This document shows, piece after piece, positions 1 to 7,469 of a DNA stretch of 64,000 bases. Location: positions 62,001 through 126,000 of the forward strand of contig JAURVT010000002.1 in NCBI GenBank assembly GCA_030655315.1, read 5' to 3'. Numbering within the stretch: the first letter of the stretch is position 1; every line of letters begins with the position of its first letter. The notes below the pieces were generated by a model. It had not been told where the DNA came from, made no database searches, and was given only the letters and a program-made list of their open reading frames with translations. A program made the position numbers and the translations under genes. Origin of the DNA: Nocardioidaceae bacterium. GTDB lineage: Bacteria; Actinomycetota; Actinomycetes; Propionibacteriales; Nocardioidaceae.

Positions 1-1156
1 GGTCGAGGGTCTCGAAGGCGCGCGTCATCCAGTCCATGCCCTGCAGCAGGCCGTGGCACATGATCGGCTCGAAGGCGTTGAGCTGCAGCTGCCCGGCCTC
101 GGCGGCCATCGTGATCGTCACGTCGTTGCCGATCACCCAGAACGCCACCTGGTTCACCATCTCGGGCACGACCGGGTTGACCTTGCCCGGCATGATGCTC
201 GACCCCGCCTGACGGGGCGGGAGCCTCAGCTCGTTGAACCCCGCCTGCGGCCCCGACGAGAGCAGCCGCAGGTCGTTGCAGATCTTCGACACCTTGACCG
301 CGGTGCGCTTGAGCACGCCGGACAGCTGGACGAACACCCCGGTGTCGGCGGTGGCCTCGAGCAGGTCGCCCGCCGTCTGCAGCGGCACGCCCGTGATCGC
401 ACGCAGGTGCCGCAGCACGGTCGCCGCGTACCGGGGGTCGGCGGTGATGCCGGTGCCGATCGCGGTGGCGCCGAGGTTGATCTCGGCGAGCAGGCTCCGC
501 GAGTCCAGCAGCCGTGCCTGCTCCTCGGCCAGCGTCGCCGCCCACGCGGCGAGCTCCTGGCCGACGGTCATCGGCACGGCGTCCTGCAGCTGGGTGCGGC
601 CCACCTTGGGCACGGCCCGGAACTGCTCGGCCTTGGCCGCGAACGACGCCGACAGGTCCCGCACCGCGAGGGCCAGGCGGTCGAGCTCGACGACCAGGGC
701 GAGCTTGACGGCCGTCGGGTACACGTCGTTGGTGCTCTGGCTCGCGTTGACGTGGTCGTTCGGGTGGAGCCGGTCGTAGGCGCCCACCGGGAGCCCGAGC
801 ACCTGCAGGGCCCGGTTCGCGATCACCTCGTTGGCGTTCATGTGCGTCGACGTGCCCGCACCGCCCTGCACCACGTCCACGACGAACTGGTCGTCGAGCG
901 CGCCGTCGACGACGTCCAGGCAGGCCACCTCGATCGCCGCGGCGCGGCGCTCGTCCAGGACGCCCAGCTCGGCGTTGGCGCGCGCCGCCGCGAGCTTGAC
1001 CTGCCCGAGGGCCGCCACCAGCGGCCGGTGCCGCCCGACGGGCGTGCCGCTGATCGGGAAGTTCTCGAGCGCGCGCGAGGTGTGGATCCCCCACAGCGCC
1101 TCCGCGGGCACCGCCCGCTCGCCGAGGAGGTCGTGCTCCACCCGCGTCGCGGTCAC
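1..1156 (-). CDS. aspA: Aspartate ammonia-lyase (aspartase/fumarase family), C-terminus off the window
   Basis: Reverse-strand translation from GTG at 1156 gives about 385 residues of an aspartase/fumarase-superfamily lyase, which would interconvert L-aspartate with fumarate and ammonia or act on a related compound. The superfamily signature GSSIMPGKVNPVVPE lies near residues 315-330, and the substrate-binding segment GGAGTSTHMNANEV lies near residues 95-110. The family is usually 460-480 residues, so roughly the last 80 run off the left edge. The GTG start overlaps the stop of the M20 peptidase gene by four bases (GTGA), making this the last visible gene of the catabolic operon. A related substrate such as an N-substituted aspartate or argininosuccinate-like compound is possible, but the motif spacing is most like aspartase. 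Confidence 0.88.
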   Translation of the reverse strand, partial: MTATRVEHDLLGERAVPAEALWGIHTSRALENFPISGTPVGRHRPLVAALGQVKLAAARANAELGVLDERRAAAIEVACLDVVDGALDDQFVVDVVQGGAGTSTHMNANEVIANRALQVLGLPVGAYDRLHPNDHVNASQSTNDVYPTAVKLALVVELDRLALAVRDLSASFAAKAEQFRAVPKVGRTQLQDAVPMTVGQELAAWAATLAEEQARLLDSRSLLAEINLGATAIGTGITADPRYAATVLRHLRAITGVPLQTAGDLLEATADTGVFVQLSGVLKRTAVKVSKICNDLRLLSSGPQAGFNELRLPPRQAGSSIMPGKVNPVVPEMVNQVAFWVIGNDVTITMAAEAGQLQLNAFEPIMCHGLLQGMDWMTRAFETLD

Positions 1157-2307
1157 CGCCCGCCCCGGTCGGCCGCGACGTCGAGCGTCGTCCACGCCAG
1201 GGCGGTCGCCGCGTCGAGCAGCGCCCTCTCGGCGTCGCCGCCGACGCAGTGCGCGGCGAACTCGGGCTGGTGGTTCAGGGCGGGCAGCGAGCCGATGCCG
1301 ACGTAGGGGTGGATCGCGGGCACCACCTGCGAGACGTTGCCCATGTCGGTCGACGCGCGGTTCATCCGCCGCGCCGGCGACCCGGTGTCGAACACGCGGC
1401 CCAGCCGCTCGGCGTTCGCCACGTAGGCGTCGAGCGCCGTCCGGTCGGTGCGGAACTCGGCGTAGGGCTTGCTCTCAGGCTCGATCGTGAGCTCGCAGCC
1501 CGTCGCGAGGGCACCGGCCTCGAAGCAGCGCCACACCCGGGCCTCGGTCTCGGCGAGCTGGTCGAGGGACTTCGCCCGCACGTACCAGCGGCCGTCGGTG
1601 CGGGCGGGGATGGCGTTGGGCGCCTCTCCCCCGTTGGTCATCACGCCGTGCACGCGGACGGTCTGCGGCAGCTGCTGACGCAGCAGGCCGACCGCCACCT
1701 GCGCGACGGTGAACGCGTCCGCGGCGTTGACCCCCTGCTCGGGGTAGGCGGCGGCGTGGGACGCCTTGCCGCGGTAGGTGACGTGGGAGTGCGACACCGC
1801 GAACGGCTCCGCCTCGGCGACGTCGACCGGCGCGGGGTGCGCCATCATCGCGAGGTCGAGCCCGGTGAAGGCCCCACGCTCGAGCAGCTCGATCTTGCCG
1901 CCACCGCCCTCCTCGGCCGGGGTGCCGTAGACCTCGATGGTCAGGCCCGCGGCGTCGGCCAGCGGCGCCAGCGCCCGCGCGGCCCCGACGGTGATCGCGG
2001 AGATCAGGTTGTGGCCGCAGGCGTGGCCGAGGCCGGGCAGCGCGTCGTACTCCGCGCACAGACCGATGCGGAACGGGCCGCTCCCGTAGGTGGCGAGGAA
2101 CGCCGTCTCCAGCCCGAGGTAGGCCGGCGTGACGTCGAAACCGGCGTCGGCGAGGTGGTCCGCGACCCGCGTCGACGACCGGTGCTCCTCCCAGGCGGTC
2201 TCGGGGTCGGCGTGCAGCAGCTCGGACAGCCCGATGAGGGTCGTGGCGTCGTCGTGGACGGTCGCGGCGGCCCGGTCGCGGGCCGCCTGCTCGGCGGCCA
2301 CGCTCAC
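1153..2307 (-). CDS. M20 family metallopeptidase / amidohydrolase (M20D, AbgB-like)
   Basis: This 384-residue zinc or cobalt hydrolase belongs to the M20D group, which contains aminoacylases, p-aminobenzoyl-glutamate hydrolase and N-acyl amino acid amidohydrolases. Family marks include CAEYDALPGLGHACGHN near residues 83-97, with the first metal histidine, and the catalytic glutamate pair in GTPAEEGGGGK near residue 130. No signal peptide is visible, so it is cytosolic. It starts at GTG inside the stop of the DUF1028 gene and ends inside the start of the aspartase gene, so translation is probably coupled. In this context it probably releases an amino acid from an acyl or amide conjugate, which the lyase next door could deaminate. 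The substrate is not identifiable from sequence. Confidence 0.88.
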   Translation of the reverse strand: MSVAAEQAARDRAAATVHDDATTLIGLSELLHADPETAWEEHRSSTRVADHLADAGFDVTPAYLGLETAFLATYGSGPFRIGLCAEYDALPGLGHACGHNLISAITVGAARALAPLADAAGLTIEVYGTPAEEGGGGKIELLERGAFTGLDLAMMAHPAPVDVAEAEPFAVSHSHVTYRGKASHAAAYPEQGVNAADAFTVAQVAVGLLRQQLPQTVRVHGVMTNGGEAPNAIPARTDGRWYVRAKSLDQLAETEARVWRCFEAGALATGCELTIEPESKPYAEFRTDRTALDAYVANAERLGRVFDTGSPARRMNRASTDMGNVSQVVPAIHPYVGIGSLPALNHQPEFAAHCVGGDAERALLDAATALAWTTLDVAADRGGR

Positions 2308-2972
2308 TCGTCCCCGGGGACGCCGTACGACGGCGCCACCGTGGGGTCGAGGCCCCGGGTCACGTAGTCGTCGCGCTGGGGAAGCCAGACCTCGAGCAGA
2401 GAGCGCAGGTCAGCCACCGGGGTGTCGGCCCAGTCGACCCGCAGGTCGGTGACGCGCCACGGCACGTCGCGCACGACCGACAGGCCGGCGGACCGGACGG
2501 GCCCGGCCTCCCCGCCGGCGTCCAGGCCCGCCTCGAGCGCGCTCAGCAGGCGCAGCTCCAGGTCGCCGTCGGCCGCATCGAAGCCGGCGGCGACGGCGTC
2601 GACGACCTCCGGCCCAGCCAGCATGTTGCCCGCGGCCGCCAGCCGGTCGCCGGTGACGTGGCGGTGCACGCCGAGCGACCCCGCGCCGGAGAACGCGGCG
2701 GCGTCGCCGCCGACGCCCAGGACCGTCAGCTGACGGTGCTCGACGTGCTCACGGTCGCGGACGACGTCGTCCATCGCCGCCTGCGCCCCGACCCCGGTCT
2801 CCAGGGCGTCGAGCAGCGCCGTGCCGAGCCGTGGGTCGGTGACGTTCTGCGACGAGGCCCCGCCCACGCCAGGGCGCAGGTGGATGCACCGGGCGGCGAC
2901 GGCCGGGCTCGAGGAGGTGACGGCGATGCCGACGGCGCCGGTGCCGTCGGTCGCGAGGATCGAGAAGGTCAC
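2304..2972 (-). CDS. DUF1028 domain-containing protein
   Basis: This is a 222-residue protein of the DUF1028 family, whose fold resembles Ntn-hydrolases. It opens with TFSILATD, and the next segment, GIAVTSSSPAVAARC, is typical of the family. The GTG start at 2972 overlaps the RidA stop by four bases, and the stop overlaps the peptidase start. Family members commonly sit beside RidA proteins, amidases and peptide or amino acid transporters, which fits a role in amide or peptide-like compound breakdown. No biochemical activity can be assigned from this sequence alone. A longer frame reaching upstream exists, but that part is a shadow of the RidA gene. Confidence 0.85.
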   Translation of the reverse strand: MTFSILATDGTGAVGIAVTSSSPAVAARCIHLRPGVGGASSQNVTDPRLGTALLDALETGVGAQAAMDDVVRDREHVEHRQLTVLGVGGDAAAFSGAGSLGVHRHVTGDRLAAAGNMLAGPEVVDAVAAGFDAADGDLELRLLSALEAGLDAGGEAGPVRSAGLSVVRDVPWRVTDLRVDWADTPVADLRSLLEVWLPQRDDYVTRGLDPTVAPSYGVPGDE

Positions 2973-3409
2973 CGGGCACCACCGGGTATGACGGCGACGG
3001 CGTCGACCTCGACCAGCCACTCGGGTCGTGCGAGGGCCGACACGACCAGGCCGGTGGAGATCGGGTGCACGCCGCGCGTCCACCGCCCCACGGTGCGGTA
3101 GACGGCCTCGCGGTAGCGCGGGTCGACGATGTAGATGGTGAGCTTGACCAGGTGCTCCATCTCGGCCCCGGCCTCGGTCAGCAGCATCGAGATGTTGGCC
3201 ATCGCCCGCTCGGTCTGCGCCTCGACGTCGCCGATGCCGACGGACTCGCTGGTGTCGAGGTCCTGGCCGATCTGGCCGCGGACGTAGACGGTGTCGCCGG
3301 CGACGACGGCCTGGCACAGGTCGTTGTCGAGGTTCTGCTCGGGGTAGGTGTCCCCGGTGTTGAACGGACGGAACCGGGTGTGCCCGCCCACGACGATCGG
3401 GTCGTTCAT
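2969..3409 (-). CDS. RidA family protein (YjgF/YER057c/UK114)
   Basis: This 146-residue RidA/YjgF family member would hydrolyse reactive enamine/imine intermediates to ketone and ammonia, or act as a related deaminase. The middle segment AGDTVYVRGQIGQD and the later segment AHLVKLTIYIV-like stretch (EHLVKLTIYIVDPRYR) are characteristic. The C-terminal region RPEWLVEVDAVAVIP aligns with the family block that carries the catalytic arginine and glutamate; here the arginine precedes PEW and the glutamate lies in VEVDA. ATG at 3409 overlaps the monooxygenase stop (ATGA). Encoded directly after a flavin monooxygenase, it probably clears imines produced when that enzyme oxidises an amine. Confidence 0.9.
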   Translation of the reverse strand: MNDPIVVGGHTRFRPFNTGDTYPEQNLDNDLCQAVVAGDTVYVRGQIGQDLDTSESVGIGDVEAQTERAMANISMLLTEAGAEMEHLVKLTIYIVDPRYREAVYRTVGRWTRGVHPISTGLVVSALARPEWLVEVDAVAVIPGGAR

Positions 3410-4749
3410 CGCGCCACCTCCGGCCGTCCGGCCGCCACCGCGTGCAGGTCGGTCGTCGCCCGCGGCTCGGTGGTCGAGTGCGCGCGGAGGCCGTCGGCCC
3501 CGCCGCTGCCGTACGTCAGGTAGCCGCGCTGGATGGCGATGTGGTCGGCGACGTGCTTCGCGTCGTGCCACACCCCCCAGATGAAGCTGGAGCCGCGACG
3601 CGACAGCCAGGGCAGGCCGAGGAAGTAGACACCGGGCTCGCGGGACACCCCGCGGCGGTGCTCGGGGCGTCCCCGCTCGTCGAACGCGTCGACGTCGAGC
3701 CAGCCGTGGTCGGTGGCGAAGCCCGTCGCCCAGATGATCGAGCTGATGCCCTGCGCCGCGAGGTCGAGCTGCTCGACCGGGTCGGTCATGCAGTCCGGGT
3801 CGGGGCGCCGGACACGGGCCTCGGGCTCCTCGGGGAGGTCCAGGCCGTTGCGCTCGACGTAGGCGTCGGCCGCGTCGAGCAGCGCGAGGTGCGTGCGGTC
3901 CCCCTGCTCGACGTTCTCGACCAGGTCGGGCGCGAAGTGCAGGACCCCGTCGTCGAAGGTCGACGTGAGGCCGACGAGGGTGACGCCTCCCGCGGCCAGG
4001 GCGCGGAAGTCGACGGTGTGCCCGCCACGGGCGCCGCTGACGGCGATCGTCACGTGCTCGGCGCCCTGGGGCGGGGTCTCGGCGTCCCACATGCCGAGCA
4101 CGCCGAGCCACCAGCAGAAGTCACGGCCGCGGTAGGAGCGGGGCGGCCGGTCGTGCGGTCCCACCGACAGGTGCACCTCGCGCCCGGCGAGGCGCAGCTC
4201 CTCGGCGATCTGCACGCCCGACGACCCGGCGCCGACGACGAGCACGCCGCCGTCGGGCAGCTGCCGGGGGTTCTTGTAGCCGCTGGAGTGGATCTGCAGC
4301 GCGACCGCGTCGTCGGGGACGATCGGGGGGATCACCGGCCGCTGGAACGGGCCGGTGGCCGCGACGACGTACCGCGCGTCCCACGAGCCCTCGGAGGTGT
4401 CGACCTGGAACCCGGGGCGGCCGTCGTGGCGACGCACGCCCGTGACCTCGACGCCGGTGCGGACCGGCGCGCCGATCTTCTCGGCGTAGGCGGTGAAGTA
4501 GGCCGCGACGTCCTCCTTGCCGGCGAACCCGTCGGGCTGGGTGTCGGGGAACTCCATGCCCGGGAAGCGGTCGTGCCACGCGGGCCCGTTGGCGACGAGC
4601 GAGTCCCAGCGCTCCGAGCGCCAGCGCTCGGCGATGCGGTCCCGCTCCAGGACGACGTGCGGGATGCCGGCGGCGCCCAGGTGCTCGCTGATCGCGACAC
4701 CCGCCTGGCCGGCGCCGACCACCACGACGTCGATCTGCTGACTGGTCAT
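3406..4749 (-). CDS. Flavin-containing monooxygenase (CzcO/FMO-like NAD(P)/FAD-dependent oxidoreductase)
   Basis: This 447-residue class B flavoprotein monooxygenase has an N-terminal FAD Rossmann motif VVVGAGQAGVA near residues 9-19 and a second dinucleotide motif VLVVGAGSSGVQ near residue 170 for NADPH. Between them is the family segment LQIHSSGYKNP. It would oxygenate a nitrogen, sulfur or carbonyl substrate using NADPH and O2. I chose ATG at 4749 rather than the upstream in-frame GTG because GGAGG stands five bases before this ATG. It is the first gene of the operon FMO-RidA-DUF1028-M20-lyase. Upstream lies a T-N11-A box (4802-4816) shared with the transporter gene behind it, suggesting joint induction. 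Confidence 0.88.
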   Translation of the reverse strand: MTSQQIDVVVVGAGQAGVAISEHLGAAGIPHVVLERDRIAERWRSERWDSLVANGPAWHDRFPGMEFPDTQPDGFAGKEDVAAYFTAYAEKIGAPVRTGVEVTGVRRHDGRPGFQVDTSEGSWDARYVVAATGPFQRPVIPPIVPDDAVALQIHSSGYKNPRQLPDGGVLVVGAGSSGVQIAEELRLAGREVHLSVGPHDRPPRSYRGRDFCWWLGVLGMWDAETPPQGAEHVTIAVSGARGGHTVDFRALAAGGVTLVGLTSTFDDGVLHFAPDLVENVEQGDRTHLALLDAADAYVERNGLDLPEEPEARVRRPDPDCMTDPVEQLDLAAQGISSIIWATGFATDHGWLDVDAFDERGRPEHRRGVSREPGVYFLGLPWLSRRGSSFIWGVWHDAKHVADHIAIQRGYLTYGSGGADGLRAHSTTEPRATTDLHAVAAGRPEVAR

Positions 4750-4780
4750 TGCATCCTCCACGGTGAGCGACTCTCGGGAC

Positions 4781-4804
4781 GATCCTCGCCGGAGGGTGAG
4801 GATC
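4781..4804 (-). terminator. Candidate hairpin after the MHS transporter gene
   Basis: The 7-base arms GATCCTC and GAGGATC surround a 10-base loop, about 58 bases past the transporter stop. It has no U tract, and its right arm touches the T-N11-A box, so it could equally be part of the regulatory region of the monooxygenase operon. Confidence 0.3.
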
Positions 4805-4816
4805 TGTCGAACAGAT
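4802..4816. promoter_or_regulatory. Candidate LysR-type box upstream of the monooxygenase operon
   Basis: ATCTGTCGAACAGAT is a perfect 6-3-6 inverted repeat that contains T-N11-A, the core of LysR-type boxes. Its centre is 60 bases upstream of the monooxygenase start. A near copy stands 63-64 bases upstream of the transporter start, and a lysR gene is adjacent. The assignment to that LysR protein is inference. Confidence 0.45.
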
Positions 4817-4861
4817 GTTTGTGCTGCTGAAGATCGTCGTGCGCGATGCAGGGGGCGTGCG

Positions 4862-6217
4862 TCACGAGGTCGGGACGCGGGCCTGGTCGGCGTGCTCCGC
4901 GGCGCCCCGGGTGTCCGAGGCGTGCAGCAGGTCGATCCCCCGGGTCTCGGGGATGGAGGCCACCGACACCAGGCCGATGATCCCGATGACGACCAGCGCG
5001 AAGGCGGGCACGAGGTCGTTGCCCGTGACGCCGATCAGCCACGTGTTCAGGTAGGGCAGGGTGCCGGCGAAGAACGCCCCGGCGACGCTGTAGGCCATCG
5101 ACAGCCCGCTCTGCCGGGTCCGGGTGGGGAACAGCTCGGCGACGGTCGCCGCGTGGGTCCCGAGGATGATCGCCAGGATCACCGAGAGCCCGAGGGTGGC
5201 GACGAAGCCCGCGAGCATCGTCCCCGTCTGCATCAGGACGAACAGCGGCACCGCGCCCACCACGAGGAGCACTCCGGCGAGCCGCAGGACCGGCTTGCGG
5301 CCGAAGCGGTCCGACGCCGTGCCCGACAGCGGGATCACCCCGATGGCGACGAGCGAGGCCATCGTCGAGAGCAGGGCGGCGCTCGTGGGCGTCAGCCCGA
5401 CGACCTCCTCCTGGTAGGTGAGCAGGTAGACCAGCACGACGTAGAAGGTCGCGTTCATGAACGTCTCGATGCCGACGGTCTGCACGAACTGCTTGCGGTT
5501 GAGGCGGAAGACCTCGCGGATCGGCTGCTTGGCCACGGTCTGGAGACGCTCGAGCGCCCGGTACTCCGGGGTGTCCTCGATGCGCAGCCGGATGTAGAGG
5601 CCGACGAAGGCCATCGGCACGGTGAGCAGGAACGGGATGCGCCAGCCGTAGGCGAGCACCTGCTCGTCGGTGAGGACCGTCTGCAGCACCCACACGGCGA
5701 AGGACGCGGCCAGGAAGCCCAGCACCGAGCCGAACTCGATCCACGAGCAGCCGAAGCCGCGACGGCGTCGGGGCGAGTACTCGGCCAGGAACGCCGCCGC
5801 CGAGCCGAACTCACCGCCCGCCGCGAGCCCCTGGACGACCCGCGCGACCACGAGCAGCACCGGGGCGACGAGGCCCGCGGACTCGTACGACGGCAGCACG
5901 CCGAGCAGGAGGGTGCCGCCGGCCATCGTCATGATGACGATGGAGAGAGTCTTCTTGCGGCCGTAGCGGTCGCCGATGTAGCCGAACAGCACCGAGCCGA
6001 GCGGGCGCACGAAGAAGGCGACGGCGAAGACCGCGAACACCGACAGCAGGCCGGCGTTGCCGTCCTGCTCGGGGAAGAAGATGCGGGCCATCGTGGTCGC
6101 GAGGTAGGCGTAGACCGCCCAGTCGAACCAGTGGACGAACACCCCGATCGACCCGGCGACCAGGCTCTTGCGCAGGCCTGCGGGGGTGGGGTCCTCACGT
6201 GCGTCGACGTTGCTCAT
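4862..6217 (-). CDS. MFS transporter, metabolite:H+ symporter (MHS) family
   Basis: This 451-residue transporter with 12 predicted membrane helices belongs to the MHS family, whose members import organic acids, betaines, shikimate or aromatic acids with protons. The loop 2-3 motif GYIGDRYGRKK near residue 80 and the middle segment SAAAFLAEYSPRRRRGF are diagnostic. Loop 8-9 carries the second copy GTASDRFGRKP. ATG at 6217 has a purine-rich GGGAGCAG just upstream. It lies between the lysR gene and the monooxygenase operon on the same strand, so it most likely imports the compound that operon degrades. Confidence 0.88.
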   Translation of the reverse strand: MSNVDAREDPTPAGLRKSLVAGSIGVFVHWFDWAVYAYLATTMARIFFPEQDGNAGLLSVFAVFAVAFFVRPLGSVLFGYIGDRYGRKKTLSIVIMTMAGGTLLLGVLPSYESAGLVAPVLLVVARVVQGLAAGGEFGSAAAFLAEYSPRRRRGFGCSWIEFGSVLGFLAASFAVWVLQTVLTDEQVLAYGWRIPFLLTVPMAFVGLYIRLRIEDTPEYRALERLQTVAKQPIREVFRLNRKQFVQTVGIETFMNATFYVVLVYLLTYQEEVVGLTPTSAALLSTMASLVAIGVIPLSGTASDRFGRKPVLRLAGVLLVVGAVPLFVLMQTGTMLAGFVATLGLSVILAIILGTHAATVAELFPTRTRQSGLSMAYSVAGAFFAGTLPYLNTWLIGVTGNDLVPAFALVVIGIIGLVSVASIPETRGIDLLHASDTRGAAEHADQARVPTS

Positions 6218-6273
6218 GCTGCTCCCGTGGGTCGGTCGGTCCGGTTCGTCCGATCGTGACCCAGCACACCGTC

Positions 6274-6288
6274 ATCTGTACAACACAC
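6274..6288. promoter_or_regulatory. Candidate LysR-type box upstream of the MHS transporter
   Basis: ATCTGTACAACACAC shares the pattern ATCTGT-N3-ACA with the perfect box at 4802-4816 but has a degenerate right half. It sits at nearly the same distance (about 63 bases) from its gene start. Confidence 0.35.
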
Positions 6289-6300
6289 GTCGTGGGACGA

Positions 6301-6323
6301 CTGCATCGACTGAGTCGATGCAG
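6301..6323 (-). terminator. Perfect 11-1-11 palindrome just after lysR
   Basis: CTGCATCGACT-G-AGTCGATGCAG begins 10 bases after the lysR stop and lies upstream of the transporter gene on the same strand. It can form a strong stem and is best read as the lysR terminator. A dyad operator is the alternative. Confidence 0.5.
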
Positions 6324-6333
6324 CGGTGGGCGC

Positions 6334-7281
6334 TCAGACCGCGGACACCAAGGTGATGAACTCCTGCGCGCGGCGGGTGAGGCGCGACGTCGCCGGCCAC
6401 GACACGACGACGTCGAGGGCGTCGACGTCGTCCTCCACCTCGAGCAGGCGGACCGGGGTGCCGTCGTAGGTCAGGTCGTGCGCGGGGCGCTGGTTGAGCA
6501 GGGCGAAGCCGTGGCCGTGCGCGACCATCGAGCGGACCGTCTCGAAGCCGGGGCTGCGGAACCGCACCGGCGGCTGGTCCAGGCCGCGGGCGGTGAACAG
6601 CGACACGAAGTAGTTCGACGTGTGCGGCAGGTCGAGCAGGATCATCGGGAGCTCGGTCAGCTCGGCGAGCCGGACCGAGCCGCGCTCGGCCAGCGGGTGG
6701 CCCGACGGCACCAGGACGTAGGGCCGCAGGGAGTCGATCAGCGCGTGGTCGAGGTCGCCGAGGTCGTAGCCGTACATGACGGCCACCTCGCAGCGCCCCT
6801 CGCGCAGGGCCACCTGCAGCTGCGCGTGCTCCCCCTCCACCACACGGACGTGCGCCTGGGGGAAGCGGGACTCGAACGACGCGACCGCGACCGGCAGCCG
6901 GAACGGGGCCAGCGTCGAGAAGCACCCGACGACGAGCTCGCCCACCACCGACCGTCCGACGCCCCGGGCCGCGTCCTGCAGGTCGGAGGCGTGCGCGAGG
7001 AAGGGACGCAGCTCGCGCAGGAAGTCCTCGCCCGCGGTGGTCAGGCTCAGGCCGCGGGCATGGTGCCGGACGAACAGCTGGACGCCCAGCTCCCGCTCCA
7101 GCTGGGCGATCGAGGTCGACACGGCCGACTGCGACACCATGAGCACGCGCGAGGCCCCGGTCATCGTGGTCTGCTCGGCGGCCGCGGCGAAGTAGCGCAG
7201 CTGCACCAACGTGAAGGAGTGCCCGCGCACGAGCGACTCGGCCGCGTTGCCACCCGCCCTGCGCCCGTCCGCGTCCTGCAT
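6334..7281 (-). CDS. LysR family transcriptional regulator
   Basis: This 315-residue LysR-type regulator has an N-terminal winged helix-turn-helix near residues 28-90 (LVQLRYFAAAAEQ, then SRVLMVSQSAVSTSIAQLE) and a C-terminal inducer-binding domain from about residue 110. ATG at 7281 has GGAGGGG about nine bases upstream. It is followed on the same strand by the MHS transporter and the catabolic operon, and two T-N11-A boxes precede those units. It is therefore the probable local activator, responding to the substrate or an intermediate of the pathway. Confidence 0.9.
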   Translation of the reverse strand: MQDADGRRAGGNAAESLVRGHSFTLVQLRYFAAAAEQTTMTGASRVLMVSQSAVSTSIAQLERELGVQLFVRHHARGLSLTTAGEDFLRELRPFLAHASDLQDAARGVGRSVVGELVVGCFSTLAPFRLPVAVASFESRFPQAHVRVVEGEHAQLQVALREGRCEVAVMYGYDLGDLDHALIDSLRPYVLVPSGHPLAERGSVRLAELTELPMILLDLPHTSNYFVSLFTARGLDQPPVRFRSPGFETVRSMVAHGHGFALLNQRPAHDLTYDGTPVRLLEVEDDVDALDVVVSWPATSRLTRRAQEFITLVSAV

Positions 7282-7368
7282 CGTGTGCGTCCCCTCCGGT
7301 GTGGTCGCCCGGGCCCGTCGCGGGACGCCGCGTGGAGATGGTGGCACATCCCCCTCCCGCCCGCCCCG

Positions 7369-7451
7369 TGCCGAGCGGCGCAAACTCGGGGTCGACACGC
7401 GGGGCTGCGCCCGAAGTTGCGCCGCTCGGGCACCAGTTTGCGCCACTCGGC
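7369..7451. repeat. Short repeated motif CCGAGCGGCGCAAACT, one direct and two inverted copies
   Basis: The gap between lysR and the amidohydrolase gene holds GTGCCGAGCGGCGCAAACT at 7369-7385. Two near reverse complements follow at about 7415-7433 and 7435-7451, so the copies can fold on each other. No open reading frame or transposase is present. It resembles a small dispersed intergenic repeat or a folded terminator behind the amidohydrolase gene. Confidence 0.45.
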
Positions 7452-7469
7452 GACCGAGCGGCGCGAGCG

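Noticed and set aside
53-1306. Long open frame on the plus strand opposite the lyase gene
   Set aside because: The reverse strand translates to a clear aspartase. The plus frame has low-complexity Arg/Gly/His-rich sequence typical of GC-rich shadows.
7282-7469. Insertion sequence remnant
   Set aside because: The inverted copies are only about 16-19 bases long and there is no transposase fragment or target duplication.
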